64,000 bases of DNA from Companilactobacillus mishanensis (GCF_003946505.1 NZ_RHON01000002.1:310001-374000); one strand, 5' to 3'; positions 8,310 to 17,262 are shown, counted from the stretch's first letter. Notes: generated by a model from the letters alone, not told the origin. Translations and numbers: made by a program.

Positions 8310-10847
8310 TTAGAGTAACCCAAAAAGATTCAAATGTTGGTTCAAATATTTTCCGGTAACGCTTTCTTTATTGTAACAAATATCTTTAGGAGTTCCAGTG
8401 GCAATTATTTTTCCACCGTTTATTCCGCCTTCAGGGCCGAGGTCATTAATGTAATCAGCGTTTGAAATTAAATCTAAATCATGTTCGATGACAATTACTG
8501 TCGCATGGTTTTCAATCAATTGGTCCATTACATCGATCAAAACTGAAACATCTTTTGGATGTAATCCGACACTTGGTTCATCGAAAATAAATAATTGGTT
8601 TTTTTGATTTCTCTTCATATAAGTTACTAGCTTTAAACGCTGAGCTTCTCCACCTGACAGAGTAGGGGTGCTTTCACCAAGTTTTAAGTAACTTAGTCCA
8701 ATATTATCTAGTACTTCAAGGATGTTATGGATACGAGTGTCATCTTTGAAAAATGGAATTGCCTCTTTGACTGACATGTCTAATATTTCTGCCAAGTTTT
8801 TCCCATTCCATTTTATTTCAAGAATATCCTTCTTAAAACGGTCACCGTTACAGACAGGGCAAGTTTCCACCATATCCGGCAGGTATTGGATATCAAGGGT
8901 AATTACACCGGTACCACCACAGTTAGGGCAGGCACCTTCCTTGTTGTTGTAGGAGAAATGACTGGCAGTAAAATGCTTAGCTTTGGCAGCGTCTGTTTTG
9001 GCAAATAATTTACGAATCTCGTCGAAAACTTTTGTGTAGGTACCGACAGTTGAACGGACATTTTTACCGATTGGTACTGAGTCGACTGTGACCACATTTT
9101 TGATATTGCCCGAATCGATTTCATTGACATAACTTGGCATTGGATCGCCATCAATTTCATGCTTCAAGGCAGGAATAAGGCTGTCGAAAATCAAAGTAGT
9201 TTTACCTGATCCAGACATACCAGAAACTAGATTAAGTCTTTCTTTGGCGAATTTAGCATGCATGTTGTGAATATTAAAGCGGTCACTGATGCCAACACTG
9301 ATTTCTCCTTTTTCAAAGATGTCTTTGGAAGGTTTGTGACTGATGATATTGCCGGTACCAGTCAAGTAAGGTTCGATTACTGAGTTGGTGTTTTTCTTGA
9401 TCTCGTCAACGGTCCCTTCCGTAATAACGCGGCCACCATCAGCACCAGAATCGGGACCGATTTCGATAACGTAGTCGGCGGCAGCAATAATGCTGGTATC
9501 GTGATCAACAACAATCAATGAATTTCCTAAACGGACTAGTTCTTTGAGAATTTTGATCAACCCATTTACATTGGCCGCATGTAATCCGACACTTGGTTCA
9601 TCCAGCACATACAAAACGCCGGTCATTTGATTGCGAATTGTTCTAGCAAGCTGGATACGTTGCAATTCACCAGTTGAAAGGCTATTACCAGCTCTATTCA
9701 ATGAAAGGTAATTTAGTCCCAAATCATCGATTGGTGAAAGAAGATCAAGTAATTCGTTAACTAAATTCTTGCCAAGTGACTGCATTTCATCAGGTAACCA
9801 ATCCAGAATTTGTTGAGCAAATTTTTGGAGTTCACTGATTGTTAATGAACTGACTTCAGCTATGTTTTTGCCAACTAATTGGTTAGTGAATAGTTTAGGA
9901 TCAAAACGGCTTCCATGACAGACTGGGCAGGGTTTGATGTCATAAAATCTCGAGAGACGTTTTAAAGTATTTTCATTTTTGGCAGTCTTTAAACTGTGCT
10001 CGACGGCAGCAAAAGCATTTTCGTATAGAGAATTTAGTTTAAAGGCTTTACCACTGGAGGTGGGCACGATCAATTCACGCTTAACGCCTTTTCCATGGAG
10101 AATGATATCTTTTTCCTTATCATTCAAATCTTTGAATGGAACGTCAATTCTGACTCCAAGTTTTTCGGCTAGTGATTGTTGAAGCGAGCGACCAGGTAGA
10201 CGCCATGAACGAATAGCTCCATCTTTAATAGAAAGAGTCTCATCAGGAATTATTTTGGCTTGGTCCAATACTCTGGTAACTCCTGTACCTTCGCACTCAG
10301 GACAAGCACCTGTTGAGTTAAAGGCGAAATCTTCAGCGCCGAAGACCATGAATTTGACCCCACAAGTAGGACAAGTTATCATACCCATCTCATCGTCATT
10401 ACCAGGTAAGTCCATCATTTCAGAAATTTTTAAAGTAGGATCGAGTCGATGCCCATTTGGACATTCAACTGAAGCTAGACGTGAAAACATTAATCTCAAA
10501 ATATTCAGACTTTCAGTCATGGTACCAACAGTCGAACGCACACCAGGAACAGTAGGACGTTGTCTTAATGCAATTGTTGATGGTAGATTTTTTATTTCAC
10601 GAACATCTGAACGACCGACTTGGGTGATTCGACGACGTGTGTATGTTGATAACGCATTAAGATACTTTCTTGCCCCCTCAGAGTAGATGGTATCCATTGC
10701 TAATGAAGATTTACCTGAACCTGAAACCCCGGTGATAGCGACGAATGAATTCAGTGGGATGTCAATGTCAAGATTCTTCAAGTTATTGGCATTTGCTCCG
10801 CGAACTTCGATGTTATCCGGAATATAGTTCTTATGCCTAATTCCCAT
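8310..10847 (-). CDS. uvrA2: UvrA-like ABC ATPase lacking the UvrB-binding domain (UvrA2 class)
   Basis: This 845-residue protein has two ABC ATPase halves (Walker A GVSGSGKSS and GMSGSGKTT; signatures STGELQRIQLA and LSGGEAQRLKL; Walker B VLYVLDEPSVGLH and LFIFDEPSVGLH) with UvrA-type zinc motifs (CPTCG/CPECEG and CPNCGG/CPVCNG). Housekeeping UvrA is about 940 residues. Here the first-half sequence runs from TLKISEMMD almost straight into the zinc motif, so the UvrB-interaction domain of about 115 residues is missing. This is the UvrA2/drug-resistance paralogue class, thought to handle DNA-binding drugs or lesions. Its promoter has a MerR-type 19-base spacer. Confidence 0.9.
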   Translation of the reverse strand: MGIRHKNYIPDNIEVRGANANNLKNLDIDIPLNSFVAITGVSGSGKSSLAMDTIYSEGARKYLNALSTYTRRRITQVGRSDVREIKNLPSTIALRQRPTVPGVRSTVGTMTESLNILRLMFSRLASVECPNGHRLDPTLKISEMMDLPGNDDEMGMITCPTCGVKFMVFGAEDFAFNSTGACPECEGTGVTRVLDQAKIIPDETLSIKDGAIRSWRLPGRSLQQSLAEKLGVRIDVPFKDLNDKEKDIILHGKGVKRELIVPTSSGKAFKLNSLYENAFAAVEHSLKTAKNENTLKRLSRFYDIKPCPVCHGSRFDPKLFTNQLVGKNIAEVSSLTISELQKFAQQILDWLPDEMQSLGKNLVNELLDLLSPIDDLGLNYLSLNRAGNSLSTGELQRIQLARTIRNQMTGVLYVLDEPSVGLHAANVNGLIKILKELVRLGNSLIVVDHDTSIIAAADYVIEIGPDSGADGGRVITEGTVDEIKKNTNSVIEPYLTGTGNIISHKPSKDIFEKGEISVGISDRFNIHNMHAKFAKERLNLVSGMSGSGKTTLIFDSLIPALKHEIDGDPMPSYVNEIDSGNIKNVVTVDSVPIGKNVRSTVGTYTKVFDEIRKLFAKTDAAKAKHFTASHFSYNNKEGACPNCGGTGVITLDIQYLPDMVETCPVCNGDRFKKDILEIKWNGKNLAEILDMSVKEAIPFFKDDTRIHNILEVLDNIGLSYLKLGESTPTLSGGEAQRLKLVTYMKRNQKNQLFIFDEPSVGLHPKDVSVLIDVMDQLIENHATVIVIEHDLDLISNADYINDLGPEGGINGGKIIATGTPKDICYNKESVTGKYLNQHLNLFGLL

Positions 10848-10921
10848 AATTTACCTTCTTATAATTAAAGTTAATTTCATTTTAACATTGGAAAAATATT
10901 TCCAATTGCTACGACTATTTA

Positions 10922-10952
10922 ATTGTAAACTATAACGTTTGGTGACAGTCAA
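10922..10952 (-). promoter_or_regulatory. MerR-type promoter of the uvrA2-like gene
   Basis: On the minus strand TTGACT (10947-10952) and TACAAT (10922-10927) are 19 bases apart, the over-long spacing that MerR activators correct by untwisting DNA. The spacer carries the imperfect dyad TGTCACCAAACGTTATA, matching the operator TGTnACGnnnCGTnACA at most positions. Confidence 0.75.
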
Positions 10953-10974
10953 TAATAATTTATTTGATAATAAC

Positions 10975-11005
10975 TTGACTGTTACGTTACGGTACAGTTT
11001 ATGCT
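10975..11005 (+). promoter_or_regulatory. MerR-type promoter of the quinone oxidoreductase gene
   Basis: TTGACT (10975-10980) and TATGCT (11000-11005) are separated by 19 bases that contain the dyad CTGTTACGTTACGGTACAG (10979-10997). It diverges from an equally built promoter 22 bases away. This points to joint activation by the MerR protein encoded at 12062. Confidence 0.8.
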
Positions 11006-11039
11006 TGTGTCAGTTAATAAATAAAGCGGGGTAATAAAT

Positions 11040-11990
11040 ATGAAATCAGTAGTTATTGAAAAAGCCGGTGGGCCAGAGGTTTTAGACATTAAGGAACGTC
11101 CAATTCCAGAAGCAACTAAAGATGAGACGGTTATCCAAATTCATGCATTCACAGTTCATAGATACGAAGTGTTGACACGTGAAGGCGGTTCTCCATCAGT
11201 TAAGTTTCCACGAGTAATTGGCGTTGAAGCTGTTGGTGAAGTTTATCAACCAGCAGAAAACAGTAATCTGAAAAAAGGCCAAAAGGTTGTTTCATTCAAT
11301 GGTGGATTAGGTCGTGCCTTTGATGGAAGTTATCAAGAATATGCATTGATTCCAAATAACTTCGTTTATCCAGTCGATTTTGATGGCTCATGGACTGAAC
11401 TGGCAAGTATTCCTGAAACATTTTATACAGCATTTGGTGCTTTGAAATCAATGCACTTGGCTAAAGGACAATCATTATTAGTTCGTGGTGGTACAACTGG
11501 TGTCGGCATGGCTGCGTTAGTGTTAGCAAAAGCTATGGGACTCACAGTTGGCAGCACTACTAGACAATCTGCACGTGAACCAGAACTCACAAAAATGGGT
11601 GCCAATGATGTGATCTTAGATAAAGATGGCAAGCTTCAAACTGATAAAAGGTATGATAATGCCATCGATTTAGTTGGTGTATCAGCTTCTGTCGATACAT
11701 TGTCACACGTAAACCAAGGTGGATTCTACAGTTTGGTTGGAATGGTAAATGGTGAGTGGATATGGAAGGAATTTGATCCATTCACAAACTTAGCCGGAAA
11801 ATTTGCGACAGTTTACGATTCGACTAACGTTGATCAATATTTAGTAAATGAAATGTTTGACTTGATCAACAAGAATCATTTACAAATTCCAATTGCCAAA
11901 GTATTCAAGCTCGATCAGATTCAGGATGCTCATGAGTACGTAATGGAGAAGAATCGTCCACTAGGACAAGTTGTTGTTTCAAATGATTAA
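11040..11990 (+). CDS. Zinc-free MDR-family NADPH:quinone oxidoreductase
   Basis: This 316-residue medium-chain dehydrogenase/reductase has a GroES-like N-terminus (residues about 1-120) and a Rossmann domain with VRGGTTGVGMAAL (AxxGxxG-like). The zinc-ligand motif of alcohol dehydrogenases is absent, so it belongs with quinone or enone reductases (Qor-like). It probably reduces electrophilic quinones or enones. GCGGGG precedes the ATG. It is the first target of the MerR regulator just downstream, consistent with detoxification of the inducing compound. Confidence 0.88.
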   Translation: MKSVVIEKAGGPEVLDIKERPIPEATKDETVIQIHAFTVHRYEVLTREGGSPSVKFPRVIGVEAVGEVYQPAENSNLKKGQKVVSFNGGLGRAFDGSYQEYALIPNNFVYPVDFDGSWTELASIPETFYTAFGALKSMHLAKGQSLLVRGGTTGVGMAALVLAKAMGLTVGSTTRQSAREPELTKMGANDVILDKDGKLQTDKRYDNAIDLVGVSASVDTLSHVNQGGFYSLVGMVNGEWIWKEFDPFTNLAGKFATVYDSTNVDQYLVNEMFDLINKNHLQIPIAKVFKLDQIQDAHEYVMEKNRPLGQVVVSND

Positions 11991-12025
11991 TGTAAGATCC
12001 AATTAATAAATGATAATATTAGTAA

Positions 12026-12042
12026 TGTAACGAAACGTCACA
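12026..12042. promoter_or_regulatory. MerR operator upstream of merR
   Basis: TGTAACG-AAA-CGTCACA is the cleanest of three copies of the dyad. It lies downstream of a possible -10 (GATAAT, 12012-12017) and 20 bases before the merR start, so binding here would be expected to repress rather than activate (autoregulation). Confidence 0.65.
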
Positions 12043-12061
12043 GTTTGAAAGGAGAGTTTAA

Positions 12062-12883
12062 ATGTTAAAGATAAGTGAGATGGCAAAGTTGGCCAGTACT
12101 ACTCGAAGAACGCTGATTTATTATGATGAACAAGGTTTGTTTTCGCCTGCGGAAAAAACAGACGCAAGTTATCGGTACTATGAATACAACCAGCTGTATG
12201 ATTTAATGTTTATTCTCGGACTAAGAAAGCTGGGGATGTCGGTCGAAGAAATTAGAGAAATCAAGAATTCACAAGAAACCACTTCAGATAAATTGTTAGG
12301 CGCACAAGAGAGGGTTTCAACTAAAATTCATGAATTAGAGCACATTCAAACAGTCATTGATCAACGTTTGGAACAGAAACCTGTTGATAAGAACGTAGTT
12401 TTATATCAACCTATGATTACAAAAAACTTTGATAAATTCTTTTGGTGTTCACGTCAAACTGTCTCTTGCACCGAAGAGGAGATTGCTGAATTGTTTGCTG
12501 AATTTTATAAGCAGCTTGATTCATTGGCAGTTATGGATACGGGCGATTCGGGATTCTTAACAGATTTACCAGTCACAAATCCAAGCGGATATGCAGATGC
12601 AGGGTTTAGAATTCTGAAAGAAACCATCGTTGACTCAAAACAAGTTTTTATCCCAGTAATGAAAAAGGACGGCGGAAAGTATATCAGTATTTATGTGGAA
12701 AACACTGGGGAAGGTATCGTACACGGATTAAAAATGCTTAATTCCTATTGCACAGAAAATCATATTCAAACTGACAATCATTTATGGCAAATGGATTACG
12801 GAAACGATCACAATAAAGTTGGTGCTGCTAAGATTGGTAAACTTGAATACTCAATCATAGGTGGGTTAGACTTGAGGTCATAA
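12062..12883 (+). CDS. MerR-family regulator with BmrR/GyrI-like effector domain
   Basis: This 273-residue protein has an N-terminal MerR winged helix (LKISEMAKLASTTRRTLIYY, then SYRYYEYNQL), a coiled-coil dimerisation helix (about 75-110), and a C-terminal ligand domain of about 155 residues of the GyrI-like drug-binding type. AAAGGAG precedes the ATG. Three matching dyads lie at the uvrA2-like, oxidoreductase and merR promoters, so this protein very likely coordinates all three. The inducer is probably a hydrophobic or electrophilic compound. Confidence 0.9.
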   Translation: MLKISEMAKLASTTRRTLIYYDEQGLFSPAEKTDASYRYYEYNQLYDLMFILGLRKLGMSVEEIREIKNSQETTSDKLLGAQERVSTKIHELEHIQTVIDQRLEQKPVDKNVVLYQPMITKNFDKFFWCSRQTVSCTEEEIAELFAEFYKQLDSLAVMDTGDSGFLTDLPVTNPSGYADAGFRILKETIVDSKQVFIPVMKKDGGKYISIYVENTGEGIVHGLKMLNSYCTENHIQTDNHLWQMDYGNDHNKVGAAKIGKLEYSIIGGLDLRS

Positions 12884-12907
12884 GTGCTATCGAGGAGTTG
12901 CTTGAGG

Positions 12908-13258
12908 ATGGAATTAACTGAAGTAGAATTGATCAAGTTTATCAGTGAAGACAGGGATGTTAGTGTGGATGAACCGTTTAATGGATTTACCCGTAATAAA
13001 ATGATATTTCACGCCGTTCGCCATAAAGATAGTAAAAAGATATTTGCTTTAGTTTACGTTAAAGATGACAAACTGTTTGTAGATTTAAAAGCCAATCCAT
13101 CAGTGGCATCGGATTTGATCGAAGCCGTTCCATATATTTTGCAAGGTCAACACTTTGACAAGATACATTGGTTGACGGTCGATATTCAGGAAATCGAATC
13201 AAAAACAGAACTAGCTAATTTGATTGAAAAAAGTTACCAATTAACAAAAAAACTCTGA
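12908..13258 (+). CDS. MmcQ/YjbR family protein
   Basis: A 116-residue protein with the YjbR (CyaY-like fold) pattern: KIFALVYVKDDKLFVDLKANP in the middle and FDKIHWLTVDI...LIEKSYQLTKKL at the end. The ATG at 12908 is chosen because GAGGAG lies ten bases upstream; a GTG at 12884 is in frame but sits against the merR stop. It is 24 bases behind merR and probably co-transcribed. The family is called DNA-binding by homology only; its role is unknown. Confidence 0.82.
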   Translation: MELTEVELIKFISEDRDVSVDEPFNGFTRNKMIFHAVRHKDSKKIFALVYVKDDKLFVDLKANPSVASDLIEAVPYILQGQHFDKIHWLTVDIQEIESKTELANLIEKSYQLTKKL

Positions 13259-13285
13259 TGTTTATTAACATCAGAGTTTTTGTTT
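13246..13285. terminator. Bidirectional terminator between yjbR-like gene and ahpC
   Basis: AAAAACTCTGATGTT and AACATCAGAGTTTTT form a perfect 15-bp stem with a TATT loop and T-runs on both strands. Confidence 0.92.
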
Positions 13286-13293
13286 GGATTAAA

Positions 13294-13854
13294 TTAGATT
13301 TTACCAACCAAGTCAGTTGAAGGCTTGATTGTTTTGTCACCAGGATGCCAGTTTGCAGGACAAACGTCATCGCCATTTTCGGCAACAAATTGTGCAGCTT
13401 GCAATGTTCTGAGAATTTCATCGGCGTTTCTACCAATTCCCATTGCGTTGATTGTGTATGATTTGATGATACCTTCAGGATTTACGATGAATACACCACG
13501 GTATGCTTGACCACTTTCGTCGTCAAGTAAGTCGAAGTAATTTGAAAGTTGATGAGTTTGGTCAGAAAGCATTGGGTATTGGATCTTCTTGATGGTATCA
13601 GTAGCATCAGCCCATGCCTTATGTGAAAATTGACTATCAACAGAAACTGAATAAATCTCAGCGTTGCATTTTTGGAACTCTGCATAATCATCTTGTAGGT
13701 CGCTTAATTCAGTAGGACATACAAATGAGAAGTCTGCAGGGTAGAAGAAAATGATTGACCATTTTCCTAACAAGTCTTTTTTAGTGTAATCGTTGATTTC
13801 ACCTTGTTGATAACCTTTGACATTAAAGTCGGGTATTTCTTTGTTAATAAACAT
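13294..13854 (-). CDS. ahpC: Alkyl hydroperoxide reductase C (2-Cys peroxiredoxin)
   Basis: This 186-residue peroxiredoxin has the peroxidatic cysteine in FSFVCPTELSDL (about residue 46) and the resolving cysteine in GDDVCPANWHPG near the C-terminus, as in typical AhpC. It reduces hydrogen peroxide and organic hydroperoxides in the cytosol. No ahpF lies next to it, so its reductant must be encoded elsewhere. GAAAGGAG precedes the ATG. Confidence 0.95.
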   Translation of the reverse strand: MFINKEIPDFNVKGYQQGEINDYTKKDLLGKWSIIFFYPADFSFVCPTELSDLQDDYAEFQKCNAEIYSVSVDSQFSHKAWADATDTIKKIQYPMLSDQTHQLSNYFDLLDDESGQAYRGVFIVNPEGIIKSYTINAMGIGRNADEILRTLQAAQFVAENGDDVCPANWHPGDKTIKPSTDLVGKI

Positions 13855-13972
13855 AAATAATCTCCTTTCGAGTATCTATATTTAATGATATATCTTTTTG
13901 TGAATATTTCAATAGATATTAATCGTTATTAAATAGGAATCATTACAGTATAGATAAATGAATAGCTTGATA

Positions 13973-14422
13973 TCAGTGTTTCAAAGCAGGCTGATTTTTT
14001 AGAACCATTTTGACATGAGGAGAATTATTGAAAGTTATAACTTCACCAATTCTTTTGAAACCGAATTTCTCATAGAAGTGTTGGACATAGTCCTCAGCAT
14101 GAATCTCAATATTCTGATTTGGAAATTCATTTTTGATAGTCACGAGTATTTTTTTAACTAGTTTTCCACCCATTCCAGTTCCACGTTTTTGTTTAGATAC
14201 GACCACACGACCAAAAGATATGTGATCATCTTCTGGAAAAATACGTGCGTAAGCTTTCAAAATATTATCTTCTAGATTAAGTAGGTGGTAAGCAGTTAAA
14301 TCAATGTCGTCAACGTCTTGGTACAATCGGTCTTGTTCAACTACGAATACTTCAGATCTCAGTTTGTACATTTGGAAAATTTCATCTTTGGTTAAATCTT
14401 TAAATTGTTTTACTTCCCACAT
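13973..14422 (-). CDS. ElaA-like GNAT acetyltransferase
   Basis: This 149-residue GNAT protein has the ElaA hallmark YKLRSEVFVVEQ near the N-terminus followed by YQDVDDIDL, and the acetyl-CoA binding segment KQKRGTGMGGKLV (R/QxxGxG/A). The substrate is unknown. It begins three bases after the marR stop, using GGAG inside the marR end, so the two are translationally coupled and probably share marR control. Confidence 0.88.
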   Translation of the reverse strand: MWEVKQFKDLTKDEIFQMYKLRSEVFVVEQDRLYQDVDDIDLTAYHLLNLEDNILKAYARIFPEDDHISFGRVVVSKQKRGTGMGGKLVKKILVTIKNEFPNQNIEIHAEDYVQHFYEKFGFKRIGEVITFNNSPHVKMVLKNQPALKH

Positions 14423-14425
14423 GGA

Positions 14426-14863
14426 TTAGTGCTCCTTATTAAATAGAATCTTTTCGATTGTTGAGAATGATTGGTATAACTCAGTCTGTTCAGCAGGACT
14501 AAGATCAGCAATCAAGTCTTCGATTTGAATATTTGAATCCTCATCCAAAATCTTGACCTGATTTTCTCCATCGGCTGTTAATGAAAGTATTTTAGACCTA
14601 GCGTCGACAGAAGAGGCAACGATGTTAACCAAATCTAGCTTATTTAACTTTTTCAAAATCCGACTAGTGTAGCTGGGATCCAATCCCAAATTGTTGGCAA
14701 TGTTTTTAGGTGAGATGTTTGGTATTTCAGCAATTTTTTGAAGAACTCGTGCTTCTGTAAAACTCAGCGTGGTATCAAAAACTTGTCGGTTCAACAGTCC
14801 TAAGACGGTTGTGTATTTCCTATTAAAAGAACGAATGGTGGCAATTTCTTCAAGTGATAACAT
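14426..14863 (-). CDS. MarR-family regulator of the elaA-like operon
   Basis: A 145-residue MarR protein with recognition region SPKNIANNLGLDPSYTSRIL and wing SSVDARSKILSLTADG. AAAGGAG precedes the ATG. Its promoter contains a pair of mutually inverted GTGGACAAAGTCCA sites, implying autoregulation. The downstream acetyltransferase is the only visible co-target. Confidence 0.88.
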   Translation of the reverse strand: MLSLEEIATIRSFNRKYTTVLGLLNRQVFDTTLSFTEARVLQKIAEIPNISPKNIANNLGLDPSYTSRILKKLNKLDLVNIVASSVDARSKILSLTADGENQVKILDEDSNIQIEDLIADLSPAEQTELYQSFSTIEKILFNKEH

Positions 14864-14876
14864 AATTTCTCCTTTT

Positions 14877-14920
14877 AGTGGACAAAGTCCATTATAATCA
14901 TTTGGTGGACTTTGTCCACT
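14877..14920 (-). promoter_or_regulatory. Paired MarR operator around the marR-elaA promoter
   Basis: AGTGGACAAAGTCCA (14877-14891) and its exact reverse complement TGGACTTTGTCCACT (14906-14920) flank a TATAAT readable on the minus strand (14891-14896). Each arm is itself a GGAC-AAA-GTCC palindrome. The layout fits autorepression. Confidence 0.75.
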
Positions 14921-14928
14921 ATTATTAT

Positions 14929-14954
14929 AAAAAAAAGAAACCGCAATGGTTTCT
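14929..14954 (-). terminator. Terminator of hrtRBA
   Basis: On the minus strand AGAAACC-ATTGC-GGTTTCT is followed by eight Ts, directly after the hrtA stop. Confidence 0.85.
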
Positions 14955-14956
14955 CT

Positions 14957-15634
14957 TTAATTTACACGTTCGGTCATGCTACCATCCATGATTTCATAAA
15001 TACGATCGGCATAATTTTCTAATCGAAGATCATGTGTAACAACGACGACTGCTTTATTTTGTTGTTTAGCCAGTGATTGTAATAATTCGCCAACTTCGTC
15101 TACACGTCCAGTATCAAGGGATGCAGTCGGTTCATCGGCTAAGATTATTTCTGGGTCGGTGTAGAGTGCTCTGGCGATTGCAACACGTTGGTTCTGGCCA
15201 CCAGATAACTCACTCGGATATTTGTTGATGAGGTCATCGATTTCCAGAGTTTTTAGCAAAGTCATTAGTTGTTCGTTATCCAGGTTATGAGATTTTTTGA
15301 CCTTATCTACTAATTTAAATTGCTCTTTGACGGTCAAATAGGGTACTAAATTATAAGCTTGCAACACGAAACCGATTTTATTCAATCGAAAATTTTCCAT
15401 ATCACGTTTTGAAATTTTACTGATATTATTCTGATCCAGGGTAACGTCGCCAGAGGTAGCAGTTTGAAGTCCGCCAGTGATTGTTAAGAAGGTACTTTTA
15501 CCGGAACCCGATGGACCAAGAACCAATACCAGTTCGCCTTTATTCGCTTTGAAATTAACGTTGTTTAAAACTTTGACACGGCTCAAGCCACTGCCGAATT
15601 CTTTATTGATGTCGTGTAGTTCGATTGCTGTCAT
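14957..15634 (-). CDS. hrtA: Heme-efflux ABC transporter ATP-binding protein HrtA
   Basis: This 225-residue MacB/LolD-type ATPase has Walker A GPSGSGKST, signature LSGGQNQRVAIA and Walker B IILADEPTASLD. It follows the permease by three bases with GGAGG at the junction. The order regulator-permease-ATPase and the operator sequence match lactococcal hrtRBA, where HrtBA exports toxic free heme. The heme assignment rests mainly on context; the ATPase alone would only be called a MacB-type subunit. Confidence 0.83.
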   Translation of the reverse strand: MTAIELHDINKEFGSGLSRVKVLNNVNFKANKGELVLVLGPSGSGKSTFLTITGGLQTATSGDVTLDQNNISKISKRDMENFRLNKIGFVLQAYNLVPYLTVKEQFKLVDKVKKSHNLDNEQLMTLLKTLEIDDLINKYPSELSGGQNQRVAIARALYTDPEIILADEPTASLDTGRVDEVGELLQSLAKQQNKAVVVVTHDLRLENYADRIYEIMDGSMTERVN

Positions 15635-15637
15635 AAT

Positions 15638-16699
15638 TTATCCTCCAATCACAGTTACGGGGTCTACTTTAAGAATAGTTCTGACCGGAATTATTGCCCC
15701 TAGAATGCTAGTTATTATTAGTCCAAGCGCTACAAGCGAGAGCATTGGGAAGTTGAAATTCATTGGCACGCTCGTTGGTATCAGTAACGCCGTTAACACC
15801 GTCAAGATAGTTCCAATAATTAATCCTGCCAAAACTAAAATTATCGATTGGAAAATCGTTGTCTTAACTAAGACGTTTGCGGGGATTCCTTGTGCACGTA
15901 AAACTGCATAGTTTGGTAGTTTTTGGATCGTCAAAATGTATAAGAACACCGCGATGACTATCAGTGAGATGATCATCAAAAAGGCAATCATAAAGGTGAA
16001 AGTTGAATTTTGAGCAGTGTAACCAGGTAGTTTATCAATGAATGTATTGATGCTGTATGTTTTCAAGTTTGAATTGGAATTATCCACTTTTGTGTTTTTA
16101 GAAACGACCGCACTGGCCTTCATTGTTGATCCCATTCCCTTAAGAGTTTGCCAACCAGATAATGTTCCATACAACACAGGGGCAACATTTAGTTTGGCGT
16201 TTTTGGTGAAACCAACAATTGTAAATTTACCCGAAGAAGAATCGAGTTTAACTTTGTCACCTAATTTATAACCGCTATCTTTAAACTTTTCATCAGCGAC
16301 AATTTGTTTATCATTTCTAACTTTATGACCGCTGGATAATTTGAGGTTATTTTCGATAAATTGATTTTTATCTAATCCCAAATAAGTTGAAGAAATTTGT
16401 GAATGACCTGAAGATTTTGCAACAACTGAGGCAGAACCAACGTATGCATCCTTTTTGGTCAGATTGATGTCATCTGCTTGCTCATTTGTAATTGTCGATT
16501 GTCCTAAACTGATGTTTGAGTCTTTATTCAACAGAATGCTACGGACGTTCCAAGAATCAATTGCCTCAGTATTCTCGTTTGCTAATCCAAGTGCGAGGCT
16601 TGTCAGAACGAAAATCAAATAACTGATCAAGACAATCATTGCGATAATAAGGCTGTATCTTAATTTTTCATGTTTGATTTCTTTGAGTGCTAAAAACAT
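15638..16699 (-). CDS. hrtB: Heme-efflux ABC transporter permease HrtB
   Basis: This 353-residue FtsX/MacB-type permease has one N-terminal membrane segment (LRYSLIIAMIVLISYLIFVL), a large extracellular domain of roughly 190 residues, then three C-terminal segments. Its ATG overlaps the regulator stop codon (TAATG), so translation is coupled. With HrtA it should extrude heme or a similar amphipathic toxin from the membrane. Confidence 0.83.
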   Translation of the reverse strand: MFLALKEIKHEKLRYSLIIAMIVLISYLIFVLTSLALGLANENTEAIDSWNVRSILLNKDSNISLGQSTITNEQADDINLTKKDAYVGSASVVAKSSGHSQISSTYLGLDKNQFIENNLKLSSGHKVRNDKQIVADEKFKDSGYKLGDKVKLDSSSGKFTIVGFTKNAKLNVAPVLYGTLSGWQTLKGMGSTMKASAVVSKNTKVDNSNSNLKTYSINTFIDKLPGYTAQNSTFTFMIAFLMIISLIVIAVFLYILTIQKLPNYAVLRAQGIPANVLVKTTIFQSIILVLAGLIIGTILTVLTALLIPTSVPMNFNFPMLSLVALGLIITSILGAIIPVRTILKVDPVTVIGG

Positions 16700-17244
16700 T
16701 ATTCTTTCTCCTTAATACTTAAGTCGCAGACAGCTTGGTAAAATCTGTCCAAGAGTTCTTTTTTTGACTCGGGATGTAATAAAATCAATTTAATTGTTTC
16801 GTGAGTTAAAACAGCGATTGCCCAAGTTTTTGCGTCTAGATGTGCCTTGAACATAATATCTTCATCTTTACTTATTTTGTTATGTTCGATCAGGTCTTCG
16901 TTAGTCGTAATGTGCATTTTTATTAAATCGAAATATTCACTGTTACTTGCTTGATCTACGAAACTTTTTAATTCGTCACGATATTTTTCTGGTGAATATG
17001 AAATTCCTGGCTCACGTTTGAAATCGCTATGAATGCCAGTCATCGCTTGACCGTAAACATACATATATGCATCATTCAGATCGTCGAAGTACTTATAGAA
17101 AGCACCTCTGGCAATACCAGATTCTGCAACGATTCTTGATACCTTACTACCAGATAGGGGATGGTGTGAGAATTCAGTTAATAGTGCTTTGGTTATATTT
17201 TGCTTTTTATCTTTGTTCAAGTTTTCGAATGTTGTTGAAACCAT
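16699..17244 (-). CDS. hrtR: TetR-family heme-sensing repressor HrtR
   Basis: This 181-residue protein has a TetR N-terminal helix-turn-helix (SKVSRIVAESGIARGAFYKYF) and a divergent ligand domain. The ATG at 17244 follows GGGAGG; longer in-frame starts would run into the operator region. Two TGACACnGTGTCA palindromes lie upstream, the same core as the operator reported for lactococcal HrtR, which releases DNA on binding heme. Confidence 0.85.
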   Translation of the reverse strand: MVSTTFENLNKDKKQNITKALLTEFSHHPLSGSKVSRIVAESGIARGAFYKYFDDLNDAYMYVYGQAMTGIHSDFKREPGISYSPEKYRDELKSFVDQASNSEYFDLIKMHITTNEDLIEHNKISKDEDIMFKAHLDAKTWAIAVLTHETIKLILLHPESKKELLDRFYQAVCDLSIKEKE

Positions 17245-17262
17245 AAGTACCTCCCAAGAAAG

